From positions 1 to 42,048 of the forward strand of contig CALJKN010000172.1 of assembly GCA_937973585.1 (NCBI GenBank): 42,048 bases of DNA. The letters are read 5' to 3'. Shown one piece after another: positions 1 to 9,002 of the stretch; the stretch's first letter is position 1, and each line of letters begins with the position of its first letter. The translations under genes were made by a program, and so were the position numbers. Below the pieces are notes generated by a model, which saw nothing but the letters and a program-made list of their open reading frames with translations, had not been told where the DNA came from and did no database searches. This DNA comes from an uncultured Helicobacteraceae bacterium. GTDB taxonomy: Bacteria > Campylobacterota > Campylobacteria > Campylobacterales > UBA6016.

Positions 1-674
<674 letters not shown>

Positions 675-1250
675 AATGGATACTATCTATAAAGACAGTA
701 GTTTGACCTTTTATCAGAAGTTAAAACTCTCTGACTAAAGTTTATTAGTTTTTGAAAACTTATTTATTATTATTACCAACTTCGACAATATGAGCAAAGC
801 TCATCTTGTCGGCAAAGACACAAGTGTCTCTGCACTCCCTAAAGCTACCTGCTAAAGCAGGAGATTAAAGAGTCAATTAGTTTATAAGCTTCAAAGAAAT
901 AGTTTTTAATGTTACTTGCTTAGTTGTCAAAGATCTTTAAGGTAAAACCTTAAGGAACGAAAAATGTAAAAGACTTTATCGTTAAACTTTTTAAAAGAAA
1001 AAAGATGAAATGATAAAGAGTTGGAAACTTCGGTGTTTGTAAGATAAACAACCCGTTTATCTTCCGAATCTGCTCTTTAAAACCTCTCAGGGTTTCATCG
1101 AAACAGGGTCGAAATTCTATCTCAGAATTCCTTAAAAGATTCTTAAGAACTTAAAAAAGTTTTTTAAGAAACTTTCCGTTTAAAAAGTCCGAAAACCTCT
1201 TAAACCTCTCACTCGTCTCAAGGTCTTTAACAACCCCTCAACTTGTTTGA
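675..1250 (-). other. rRNA operon leader, non-coding, with several strong hairpins
   Basis: No protein gene is credible in this stretch. It lies between the rRNA promoter and the 16S 5' end and would be a transcribed leader of about 580 nt. Strong inverted repeats are visible: 783-811 (a nested stem with inner ATGAGC/GCTCAT and outer CGACAA/TTGTCG), 816-829 (AGACAC/GTGTCT), 852-865 (CCTGCT/AGCAGG), 1041-1062 (AAGATAAAC/GTTTATCTT) and a stem near the start at 1236-1253. The minus strand of 1022-1011 reads AACTCTTTATCA, which matches the E. coli boxA antitermination signal TGCTCTTTAACA at 9 of 12 positions. The hairpins probably serve pre-16S processing or antitermination; that role is inferred. 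Confidence 0.7.
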
Positions 1251-1257
1251 GGCCGGA

Positions 1258-1286
1258 ATTGTAGCTGAAAGTTTTGGGGTTGTCAA
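1258..1286 (-). promoter_or_regulatory. Strong sigma-70 promoter of the rRNA operon
   Basis: On the minus strand there is a perfect -35 TTGACA (1286-1281), a 17-base spacer and a -10 TACAAT (1263-1258). Upstream, 1287-1345 is rich in A-tracts on the minus strand, as in an UP element. A consensus -35 is unusual in this window, where other candidate promoters show only the -10, and fits an rRNA promoter. Transcription would start near 1251. Confidence 0.85.
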
Positions 1287-1363
1287 GGGGGGTTTTGATT
1301 TTTTTTGGGGTTTATTGATTTTTTTTGATTTTTGGGGGTTTGGGGGGCCGATATGATTATGTT

Positions 1364-1680
1364 GGCGCAACTATAAGCCGGGTTCTGTAGTCGGTAGTTA
1401 TTTATCTAATTCTTTATGTCGCCATAAAGCTCTTGCGAAAGGCATTTTGTGAGGTCAATTACCACGCCTTTCTTGCTACGGATTGGGTTTACAATGCCTT
1501 TTTGGTTACCCAAAAAGCGGTGGGCTCTTACCCCACCCTTTCACCTTTTCCGGAAAAATCCGGTAGTCTACTCTCTGTTGCACTATCCCTCGCCTCACGG
1601 CGGCCGTCCGTTAGACGAAATCCTGACCTCTGTAGCCCGGACTTTCCTCTTTTATTGCAAAGCAACTACCCGTTGCGCCG
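1364..1680 (-). ncRNA. rnpB: RNase P RNA (bacterial type A)
   Basis: This is the catalytic RNA that trims the 5' ends of pre-tRNAs. On the minus strand the conserved block GAGGAAAGTCCGGGCT follows the 5' end, and the 3' part has ACAGAACCCGGCTTATAG, the two halves of the P4 core. The ends are set by the P1 helix: GGCGCAAC at 1679-1672 pairs with GTTGCGCC at 1371-1364. The length of about 317 nt is near that of other Campylobacterota RNase P RNAs. It lies just upstream of the rRNA promoter on the same strand, and I see no clear terminator between them. Confidence 0.95.
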
Positions 1681-1685
1681 ATGAG

Positions 1686-1691
1686 ATTTTA
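1686..1691 (-). promoter_or_regulatory. -10 box of rnpB
   Basis: TAAAAT on the minus strand lies 6 bases before the start of the P1 helix of RNase P RNA, the right distance for transcription to begin at 1680. No good -35 is seen, as is common for sigma-70 promoters in Campylobacterota. Confidence 0.55.
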
Positions 1692-1779
1692 ACGTAAAGT
1701 TCATATTAGTTGTTTTTGTGAAGCGGAAATTAAAATGCATTTCATTTTTTCAATATTAATGTATATGGAGTTTCAAACA

Positions 1780-2595
1780 ATGCTTATCACCTTTTACGAA
1801 AAGCCCGGGTGCGGCGGGAATAGTAGACAAAAAAATGCTCTTGTGGGGCTGGGTCATATATTGGATGTTAAAAATCTTTTGGCCGAAAAATGGGAAAGGG
1901 GGGAGCTGAGAAAATATTTTGGAAATAAACAGCTCTCCGACTGGTTCAATATGACTGCTCCGGCAATCAAAGACGGTATTGTGAAACCTGCCGACCTAGA
2001 CGAAGACGGTGCACTGGAGGCTATGCTAAAAGATCCGCTACTCATCAAGCGTCCGCTAATGAAGTCCCGTGAGAAAATGATGAGCGGTTTTGATCCGGTA
2101 GAGATACAAGAGATATTCGGCTTTGACGTATCTGCGCAGGAAGCGTGCTCAAAAAAAGATAAATGCCTAAATCCGGAACTTGCCGTATGGCTAGAGTCAA
2201 AAGGGTTTGGGGCAGACATAGATAAACAGTATACAAACGGCGACACCCCGCTGATTACGGCATGCAGAGACGGTAATCTGCAAATAGCAAAACTACTCAT
2301 AGAGGCCGGAGCAGATAAGAATAAAAGAAATAACGATTTCACAAATCCGCTTTGGGCGGCGTGCTTTTCGGATAATATAGAACTTATAGGATATTTGGTC
2401 GATGCAGGTGTCGATATAAATAACCAAAACGTAAACGGGGCAACTTGCCTTATATATGCTGCGTCTGCAAAAAAAGAGAATGTGGTAAATATCCTCATCC
2501 AAAAGGGGGCAGATAGGAGTCTATCCACATTGGACGGTTTTACAGCGCTCGATTCGGCCTCGACAAGAGAAATTTTGGAGATGCTCAAAAAATAA
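1780..2595 (+). CDS. NifO/ArsC-like nitrogenase-associated protein fused to ankyrin repeats
   Basis: Residues 1-115 or so resemble the nitrogenase-associated branch of the ArsC/Spx thioredoxin-fold family (NifO of Azotobacter; TIGR01616-type). They have the N-terminal FYEKPGCGGNSRQK with a single Cys, then a LLAEKW...WFN...AP.IK pattern. From about residue 150 three and a half ankyrin repeats follow (for example NGDTPLITACRDGNLQIAKL and GATCLIYAASAKKENVVNIL), ending at residue 271. Known NifO-type proteins are about 130-150 aa, so the ankyrin tail looks like a fusion. The ATG at 1780 is chosen because GGAG lies 9 bases upstream; the frame stays open to 1735. It sits 6 kb from nifB. In the family NifO is linked to molybdenum or nitrogenase physiology; the ankyrin part suggests a protein partner, which is inferred. 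Confidence 0.85.
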   Translation: MLITFYEKPGCGGNSRQKNALVGLGHILDVKNLLAEKWERGELRKYFGNKQLSDWFNMTAPAIKDGIVKPADLDEDGALEAMLKDPLLIKRPLMKSREKMMSGFDPVEIQEIFGFDVSAQEACSKKDKCLNPELAVWLESKGFGADIDKQYTNGDTPLITACRDGNLQIAKLLIEAGADKNKRNNDFTNPLWAACFSDNIELIGYLVDAGVDINNQNVNGATCLIYAASAKKENVVNILIQKGADRSLSTLDGFTALDSASTREILEMLKK

Positions 2596-2682
2596 TAAAC
2601 ATTTATCATAAAGTTGTATATATCCGGTTGCTTTTGATATAATACAAAATAAAAAGCCACCGCTTTAGAGAAGGTTTGCACT

Positions 2683-4263
2683 ATGCCGATGTATTACAAA
2701 AACTCTTTAGAAACAATAATGCACTATTCCGAGCTCATAGCAAACGAAAAGGATTATTTGCAGCTAGAGGGGCTTCTTTGCGAGTTTGCAAAAAAACTGA
2801 CTGGAGCCGAGAGGGCTACCGTGTGGTTTTATGATGACAAAGCGTACGCTATATGGTCCAGTACCGCTGACGGCATAGAGGCGGAGTATATACCGATAGA
2901 CAGAGGGCTTGCCGGATTCTCGGTAAAAAACGAACTACCTGTTATGTGCAACAATCCAAAAGACGACCCTAGATTTTATGATGCCATCCAAAAAAAGACA
3001 GGGTATGAACTGAAAAATACTATCGTGGTTCCAATTAAAAATCCGACCGACGAGACAATCGGAGCCTTGCAGGTGCTCAATAAAAACGGCGGCAAAGACG
3101 ACTTTACGGAGAGTGATTTTAGGCTAGTTACCTACGCCGTAAACTTTGCCAGTACGATTTTGAAAGTTATATACCTAAATTACAGAATAAACACTATTTT
3201 TGAATATGCCTCCAAAATAGCGGACGAGACTGATTCTGATAAGCTTTTGGGTCTACTTGCCAATATGGGTAGGGATATAATCAAAGCCGACAGAGCAACG
3301 ATATGGCTCTACGATGAGGAGAAAAATATCCTCTGGACAAGAGTGGCTCATGGAGTTGACAGGTTGGAGGTGTCTGCAGATAGCGGTATAGTAGGCTCAG
3401 TATTTGCCGAAGAAAAAGCACAGATAGTAAACAATCCCTATGAGGATACCAGATTTAACAAAGAGATGGACGAGCAGACCGGATACACAACAAAAAGCAC
3501 AATAGCAATACCTCTAAAAACAAGAGACAACCGAAAAATCGGTGTTTTCCAGTGCGTCAATAAAATCTCTAAAAGCGAAGAGTTTAGGCAAACCGATATA
3601 AACCAGATGAAAATGATCGGGGTCTATATCGCAAGCACGATAGAGCTCTCCAGACTATATCAAGACATAGAGGAGACCCAAAAAGAGGTGATCTCGACAA
3701 TGGGACACGCCGGAGAGTTTCGCTCAAAGGAGACCGGAAACCACGTCAAGAGGGTCGCAAAATACTCATATCTGCTTGCAAAACTATACGGCATAAAAGA
3801 GGATGAGGCGAGAATTTTGGAGATGGCATCCCCTATGCATGATATCGGCAAAATTGCCATTCCTGATGACATACTAAACAAGCCGGCAAAACTCACCCCC
3901 GAAGAGTTTGAGATAATGAAAACACACGCCCAAATAGGATATGAGATCCTCGCTTCCTCCAAAAAAACGATTATGAGAGCTGCCGCAATAGTCGCCGGAG
4001 AGCATCACGAAAAATGGGACGGAACCGGATATCCAAACGGAAAAAAAGGTGAAGATATACATATTTACGGACGCATCTCGGCTATTGCCGACGTATTTGA
4101 TGCCTTAGGTAGCGATAGATGCTACAAAAAGGCGTGGGAGTTAGACAAAATAACCCAGCTATTCAAAGATGAAAAAGGTAAACACTTTGATCCGGATCTT
4201 GTAGATCTATTTTTTGCGAATCTACCGGAGTTTTTAAAAATAAGAGACGAACTGAAAGACTAG
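2683..4263 (+). CDS. Cyclic-di-GMP phosphodiesterase, GAF-GAF-HD-GYP
   Basis: This is a 526-residue cytoplasmic signalling enzyme predicted to hydrolyse cyclic di-GMP. Two GAF domains (about 20-165 and 185-325) are clear tandem copies, each with the pattern AERAT/ADRATIWxYD...G..G...NNP..D.RF......T.Y..K.TI..P. A linker helix leads to an HD-GYP domain (about 340-510) with HVKRVA, the metal-binding HDIGK, and HHEKWDGTGYP. All catalytic HD and GYP residues are present. AGAAGG lies 8 bases before the first ATG. There is no transmembrane segment, so the signal is probably a small intracellular ligand or redox cue bound by the GAFs. The TonB-like gene starts 15 bases after the stop, suggesting cotranscription. 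Confidence 0.93.
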   Translation: MPMYYKNSLETIMHYSELIANEKDYLQLEGLLCEFAKKLTGAERATVWFYDDKAYAIWSSTADGIEAEYIPIDRGLAGFSVKNELPVMCNNPKDDPRFYDAIQKKTGYELKNTIVVPIKNPTDETIGALQVLNKNGGKDDFTESDFRLVTYAVNFASTILKVIYLNYRINTIFEYASKIADETDSDKLLGLLANMGRDIIKADRATIWLYDEEKNILWTRVAHGVDRLEVSADSGIVGSVFAEEKAQIVNNPYEDTRFNKEMDEQTGYTTKSTIAIPLKTRDNRKIGVFQCVNKISKSEEFRQTDINQMKMIGVYIASTIELSRLYQDIEETQKEVISTMGHAGEFRSKETGNHVKRVAKYSYLLAKLYGIKEDEARILEMASPMHDIGKIAIPDDILNKPAKLTPEEFEIMKTHAQIGYEILASSKKTIMRAAAIVAGEHHEKWDGTGYPNGKKGEDIHIYGRISAIADVFDALGSDRCYKKAWELDKITQLFKDEKGKHFDPDLVDLFFANLPEFLKIRDELKD

Positions 4264-4278
4264 AGTCGTCTCTATTTT

Positions 4279-4929
4279 ATGCGCTACAACAATACATCAA
4301 AATCACTCACGCTATCCGCATTCTTGCATATAACTATATTTGTGATTATCTATCAATTTGCAACAAAACAATATCCGATCCCTCAAAAAACTACGGTTTT
4401 TTTGTCGTCTATACAATCCGAAAAAACCGTCTCAGACACCACAAAAGAGCCGCCAAAAACTCAAAATCAAAATACAGCCCAAAACTCAAAGCAAAACAAG
4501 CCGGAACTAGAAAATATCACCCCTGCACAAACCGATATCGGTAGACCGAATATGGGTGTCGCAAAAGAGGATACAAACAAAACAAATTCGTCACCAAAAA
4601 CCAATACTGAGGCAATAAGCACAAAAGAGAGCGGAAAGATTGAGCCGAAAATAACAAAGCCGATCTTTAATGCCTCGTACCTACATAACCCACCGCCAGA
4701 CTATCCGGCAAGCTCTAAAAAACTTGGCGAAGAGGGAATCGTATATATAAGAGCACTCATAAGCATTGACGGAAGTTGCAAAAAGGCAGAGATAAAACGC
4801 TCATCGGGCTACGGCAAGCTCGACGGTTCTGCCATAGATACCGTCCGATCTTGGAGATTTATCCCGGCAAAAAAAGGGGACGAACCGATAGAGGAGTGGG
4901 TGGAGATTCCGATAGAGTTTAGGCGATAA
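4279..4929 (+). CDS. TonB-like energy transducer
   Basis: This 216-residue protein has the TonB plan: one N-terminal membrane helix (about residues 9-27), a long periplasmic linker rich in Thr, Asn, Lys and Pro, and a C-terminal TonB domain (about 130-216). That domain carries PPPDYPASSKKLGEEGIVYI, the SSGYGKLDGSAIDTVRSWRF signature and a final IEFRR strand. TonB passes proton-motive energy from ExbB-ExbD to outer-membrane receptors. No exbB, exbD or receptor gene is in the window, so it must borrow a motor encoded elsewhere. It follows the HD-GYP gene closely but has no clear ribosome site. The next gene is convergent and begins 14 bases later. Confidence 0.87.
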   Translation: MRYNNTSKSLTLSAFLHITIFVIIYQFATKQYPIPQKTTVFLSSIQSEKTVSDTTKEPPKTQNQNTAQNSKQNKPELENITPAQTDIGRPNMGVAKEDTNKTNSSPKTNTEAISTKESGKIEPKITKPIFNASYLHNPPPDYPASSKKLGEEGIVYIRALISIDGSCKKAEIKRSSGYGKLDGSAIDTVRSWRFIPAKKGDEPIEEWVEIPIEFRR

Positions 4930-4943
4930 AGAAGGCAAAACGG

Positions 4944-7235
4944 TTATTTTGTATCAAATATAGCTTTTAGTGCCTCAAAATCATCCCTAAAAATGCTATC
5001 AGGCGAGATGGAATCCGACTGAACATCGCCGCCCGAAGCAAGTAACCCTTTTGCTTTTGACTCTATTGCTCCCAGTGTCTGCCTAGCCTCATCAAACCCA
5101 AACATCCCCGCTGTCCCTTTGTACTTATGCGCCGTGATACGCAAAGCCGCAAAATCACCGGACTTTGCATAACCCTCCATATCTTTAAGCTCTTTTGAGA
5201 AAGCATCTAAGAACCTCTCAATATATTGAAGGGCAACCTCCGGAGTAACTCCTATGGATGTAGATATTTTGCCTAGATCATATTTGTCATATACTGTTTT
5301 ACGTATGTGTTTTTTTAGTATCCCCTCCAAATCGGAGATATTAAACGGCTTCCCTAGATAATCATCCATTCCGGCATCAAGGCATCTTTGTTTTTCTCCG
5401 GTGATAACATTTGCCGTTAGTGCCACAATCGGCGTATGCGGCATATTTTTCTCCTTTTCGGCTTTTAAAATATTATCGGTCGCCTCTATCCCGTTCATAA
5501 TCGGCATATCGATATCCATAAAAATAAGGTCGTATTTTTGCGCCTCACACATATTGACAGCCTCAAGACCGTTTGTGGCAGAGCATACCGTAATACCGAA
5601 ATTTAACAACATCTCACCGATAAGCATTCTGTTAATCTCATTGTCCTCCACCACTAGTATTTTTGCATTAAAACTACTTTTTTTGTGTAACTCCATATTG
5701 CAACTCTCTCTCGGCTGGATATCGTCTACGCACTCATAGTGAAGTTGCAGCATAAAAGAGAATTCACTCCCCTCCCCTTTTTCGCTTTGGAGGAAAATAT
5801 TTGAACCCATAAGCCCCAAAATCTCCGAGGATATTGAGAGCCCGATTCCGGTTCCCCCGTATTTTTTTGTAGTTGATGAATCCTCTTGCGTAAAAGGTTT
5901 GAATATATTTTTTTGTTCCGTTTTGGATATCCCTATCCCGTCATCAACCACCGAAAATAATACAGAGACATCGTGTTCATCTTTTTCGGCAACCACTATT
6001 TTCACCGATATTTTTGAAGAGGTAAATTTAAATGCATTGCCGATTAGGTTTATAAGCACCTGCTTTAGTCTTACGATATCGCAATAGAGCCTATCTGGAA
6101 GCGCATTATCAACAGTAAAAGAAAAATCTATATTTTTATCCATTGCGGTGAGCATAAATAGCTTTCTGACACTCTCAAACTCCTCTTTTGCATTAAACCA
6201 AACAGGAAAAAGCTCAAAATGACCGCTCTGAATTTTTGATAAATCCAAAATCTGATTTACGATATTGAGCAGCGAATTGCCGCTTTTGTCTATAATCTCC
6301 ACATACTCTTTTGCCGATTGCGGAATATCGGAGTTTTTTAGAAGCTGGGCATACCCAATCACGGCATTTAGCGGCGTTCTGATCTCGTGCGACATATTGG
6401 CCAAAAATTCGTCCTTTGCCCTCTCCGACTCTTTGGCGGCATTTGATTCTTTGATAAGCTCTGTTACGTCGTGGCGTATCAACAAACATTCAACGATTTT
6501 TCCGTGCGGACTTAAAAGCGGAACTACGGTTGTGTCACCATATATTATTTCTCCGTCTTTTCGCCTGCTTGCCACCTGCCCTTTCCATATATCTTTTTTA
6601 GAGATTTGAATCATTACCTCGTCTAAGGTGCCATTGTTGATTTCGGATTGAATTATTCTGCTGATATGATATCCGTTCATCTCGCCTTGTCCATAGCCGA
6701 ATACAGTGTTCAAATAGTTATTGGTATATTTTACCGTTCCGTCTATATCAAACTTTACTATCTGAGCCACCTCGTTTAAGGCCGCCTGATACTGGGTCAA
6801 AAAATATTCAAGTCTATCTTTTTTTAGTTGTTTCTCTCTTTTTCTTATTGAAGTCCTGACGGATTCTATGAACTCATCTACCTCAAATCCATATCTTATA
6901 TAGACATTTTTTTTATCGGTTTCCACTATATGCTTAAAAGCGCCGCTATATACTTTCGGTGATATGACTATCGCAAATATATCTTGACGTAATGTTTTGA
7001 TTTGCTTTAAAATGTCAAATACGTAGTAGTTTGTATTGTCCGCCTCTATCAAAACTATTTTTATATCGTTTTCACAATCATCTTTCAAAATTGATGCAAC
7101 ATCCAAAAACCCTGCCGTTGCGATAACCTCTTTAAAAAAGGGGGCAACCAATTGCGTTATATCTTTCTTATCCAATTCACCGTTTTGTATAAACAGTAGT
7201 TTGAAATCAAAAAAAATCCCTTTGCATATTCCCAT
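4944..7235 (-). CDS. Hybrid histidine kinase: degenerate receiver-PAS-HisKA-HATPase-REC-HPt
   Basis: This 763-residue soluble kinase carries a full internal phosphorelay. Residues 1-125 look like a receiver-type fold without the acidic pocket (inferred). A PAS domain spans about 141-262. The kinase H-box is MSHEIRTPLN with His283, followed by N, G1 (DDGIGI) and G2 (GGTGIGLSI) boxes to about 505. A receiver (about 525-640) has VVEDNE, the phospho-acceptor in FMDIDMPIMNG and the lysine in GKPF. An HPt domain at the end has AHKYKGTAGMFG. No membrane helices are seen. The start is ATG at 7235, which overlaps the TGA of the upstream response-regulator gene (TGATG) with GGAG 8 bases before it, so the two are translationally coupled and likely partners. 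Confidence 0.92.
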   Translation of the reverse strand: MGICKGIFFDFKLLFIQNGELDKKDITQLVAPFFKEVIATAGFLDVASILKDDCENDIKIVLIEADNTNYYVFDILKQIKTLRQDIFAIVISPKVYSGAFKHIVETDKKNVYIRYGFEVDEFIESVRTSIRKREKQLKKDRLEYFLTQYQAALNEVAQIVKFDIDGTVKYTNNYLNTVFGYGQGEMNGYHISRIIQSEINNGTLDEVMIQISKKDIWKGQVASRRKDGEIIYGDTTVVPLLSPHGKIVECLLIRHDVTELIKESNAAKESERAKDEFLANMSHEIRTPLNAVIGYAQLLKNSDIPQSAKEYVEIIDKSGNSLLNIVNQILDLSKIQSGHFELFPVWFNAKEEFESVRKLFMLTAMDKNIDFSFTVDNALPDRLYCDIVRLKQVLINLIGNAFKFTSSKISVKIVVAEKDEHDVSVLFSVVDDGIGISKTEQKNIFKPFTQEDSSTTKKYGGTGIGLSISSEILGLMGSNIFLQSEKGEGSEFSFMLQLHYECVDDIQPRESCNMELHKKSSFNAKILVVEDNEINRMLIGEMLLNFGITVCSATNGLEAVNMCEAQKYDLIFMDIDMPIMNGIEATDNILKAEKEKNMPHTPIVALTANVITGEKQRCLDAGMDDYLGKPFNISDLEGILKKHIRKTVYDKYDLGKISTSIGVTPEVALQYIERFLDAFSKELKDMEGYAKSGDFAALRITAHKYKGTAGMFGFDEARQTLGAIESKAKGLLASGGDVQSDSISPDSIFRDDFEALKAIFDTK

Positions 7236-8329
7236 CAAAAAAGCTCCAAAAAGTTATTCAAATCATCGCCGTTATCTTTTCCATCGGCTCCAAACACCAT
7301 CTCTATCCCAAGGCAACTATTTGCAAACGAAGCATCAAAATAGTGAATATCCCTTACTATCTGCTCTACAAAAACGGCGACAATCCAAGCATTTATATCC
7401 TGAAGTAAGAGCAACAGCAAATCAATCATTAGATCTCTTTTTTTAGTTTCATCCAAAAAAGATGCGTCTAAATTTTCCAAATATACGACTAGGTTTGTGG
7501 CGGCATTTGCAGCAACGGGAAATTTACCAAATAAGTTTAGCGCTTCCGCAAACTCTCTTAATTCGTATGCAACAAGCATAATTGTCTGCTTTGTTTTAGT
7601 AGCGGAAGCAAAATTAGATGTTTTACAAAGCTCAACCTCGCATGCAATCATCTTGTCTTGAAAAACATCCATCTTGTCGAGATCCAGATAACTTGCCTCA
7701 TTTAAAAAGTCACCAAGCTCTTCGTGTGCTATAGATGTTCTAACGGCATATTTTTTAACCAAAAAAGAATCCGGCGGCATTTTATTTTTTTGTATTTTCG
7801 GCTCCCTTGCAGCCGACTCCGATTCTTGTTTTATGCTCGTCTTTAGTCTAATTTTATCCATTGAGGCCATCGCAAGCTGTGTGGTTCTGGCAACCAATAA
7901 TTGCTCTTTATACACGTTTGACGAAACCCTATAGGCAACCTCTAAAAATTTACTTCTCTCAAAAGGCTTTTGAAGTATCCCGTCGATACCCAGATTAATA
8001 ATCTCCCGCATCTCATTTAGGTCATCTATTGAAGTCAGAACGATAAACCTTTGCCCAAATGAACTCTCTCTAATTTTTTCTATCAAACCGAATCCGTCCA
8101 ATCTAGGCATCAAAATATCGGTAATTATGATGCTATATCTGTTCGAGACAGGCTTTTTGCTCCATTTTTCAAAGGCTTCAATGCCGTCGGTTGCAATATC
8201 TACAGAGGGAAAATACTCCAACAATAGGTTTCTATACAACTCCAAAGAGATAACATCGTCATCCACCAAAAGTAGAGATATCCCTTTTCCGTACTTTTTT
8301 AGATGGTTGTGCGTATCAACACTTAACAT
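7235..8329 (-). CDS. Response regulator: receiver domain plus C-terminal domain of unknown type
   Basis: The N-terminal receiver (about residues 15-135) has LLVDDDVISLELY, the acceptor aspartate in IIITDILMPRLDGFG, the threonine in VLTS and the lysine in LQKPFERSKF. The remaining 230 residues are not a DNA-binding domain I recognise. They are largely helical, with a hydrophobic leucine-rich stretch (DLLLLLLQDINAWIVAVFVEQI) near the end. In position and helical nature the tail could hold a four-helix bundle, but I cannot name it. The start ATG at 8329 has GGGG 5 bases upstream; a TTG lies one codon earlier. Its stop overlaps the start of the hybrid kinase, which is the obvious phosphate donor. 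Confidence 0.85.
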   Translation of the reverse strand: MLSVDTHNHLKKYGKGISLLLVDDDVISLELYRNLLLEYFPSVDIATDGIEAFEKWSKKPVSNRYSIIITDILMPRLDGFGLIEKIRESSFGQRFIVLTSIDDLNEMREIINLGIDGILQKPFERSKFLEVAYRVSSNVYKEQLLVARTTQLAMASMDKIRLKTSIKQESESAAREPKIQKNKMPPDSFLVKKYAVRTSIAHEELGDFLNEASYLDLDKMDVFQDKMIACEVELCKTSNFASATKTKQTIMLVAYELREFAEALNLFGKFPVAANAATNLVVYLENLDASFLDETKKRDLMIDLLLLLLQDINAWIVAVFVEQIVRDIHYFDASFANSCLGIEMVFGADGKDNGDDLNNFLELF

Positions 8330-8487
8330 CAAAGCCCCCGTTGTTTTATTTTACAAATTTGTTATCTAGGCCAGATATTTGATTTTGATATTTTTAAATG
8401 ACAATTTAACGACTGTTTGCAAACGTAAACCGATTGATAAGATTTATTTGTACGTAGAATGATTAAGAAGAGAGGAGGAGATATAGA

Positions 8488-8763
8488 CTAACCGACTATA
8501 TCCTCTAGCATTTGTTTGAATTTGTTGTTTCGTATATCTATAAGCCTGACGATTTCCGGCATGTCGAATTCACCGTAATATGTCATATCAAATAGCTTTT
8601 GGAGCGGTTGGCGACAACAGGTCTTGTCGCATTCGGTGACGAGTTTTTTTGCTTTTTTGTAAGGCAAATCGGTATTTTGGAAGATCCCTATAGCCTCCCC
8701 GATCGTTTTGCCGCTACATTCGCAAATAACGGTTTTAGATAGCTCCTCGTCCCACCCTTTCAT
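8488..8763 (-). CDS. Small Cys-rich protein, possible BFD-like [2Fe-2S] protein in the nif operon
   Basis: This 91-residue protein is the last gene of the nifB operon. Its cysteines are C14 and C16 (ICEC) and C45, C49 and C50 (CDKTCC). A CxC pair followed some 30 residues later by a second Cys pair, within GKTIGEAI-type helices, resembles bacterioferritin-associated ferredoxin (BFD) and the middle domain of NifU, which hold a [2Fe-2S] cluster. That assignment is inferred from spacing only. The ATG at 8763 has AAAGGA 6 bases upstream; a GTG precedes it directly. The gene begins 22 bases after the DUF683-like gene. An electron-carrier or iron-donor role in cofactor synthesis would fit the context. 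Confidence 0.7.
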   Translation of the reverse strand: MKGWDEELSKTVICECSGKTIGEAIGIFQNTDLPYKKAKKLVTECDKTCCRQPLQKLFDMTYYGEFDMPEIVRLIDIRNNKFKQMLEDIVG

Positions 8764-8785
8764 CACAAATCCTTTGCTGTATGAT

Positions 8786-8968
8786 TTATAAATTATGCTC
8801 TTTTTTGAACTCGTAGTATTCGTCTATAGACTTTATTATCTCATCGGCTAGAGGTCTTAGCTCTTTATATTCCGTCCATAGGGTATCTTCTACGATATCG
8901 TGTATTTTTGAGGCTATTTCGCTAGCTTTTCTCTTTCTTGTAGCCAACTCTTTTTTTGAATCTTCCAT
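8786..8968 (-). CDS. DUF683/CCE_0567-type small helical nitrogenase-associated protein
   Basis: At 60 residues, almost all helical and highly charged, this matches the small helical-hairpin family found in nif clusters (DUF683, CCE_0567 type). The recognisable core is KRKASEIASKIHDIVEDTLWTEY followed by a second helix ELRPLADEIIKSIDEYYEFK. Family members are often encoded beside nifX or nifB and their precise role is not settled; metal binding has been suggested for one member. AAGG lies 9 bases before the ATG. It sits between the GNAT gene (34-base gap) and the Cys-rich gene (22-base gap) on the same strand. Confidence 0.75.
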   Translation of the reverse strand: MEDSKKELATRKRKASEIASKIHDIVEDTLWTEYKELRPLADEIIKSIDEYYEFKKEHNL

Positions 8969-9002
8969 TGCAAATATCCTTTCTGTTTTGGTTTTGGTAT
9001 AT

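Noticed and set aside
1854..2681. Open frame of 275 codons on the minus strand
   Set aside because: It is antisense to the NifO-ankyrin gene and its Ser-rich composition is typical of a shadow frame.
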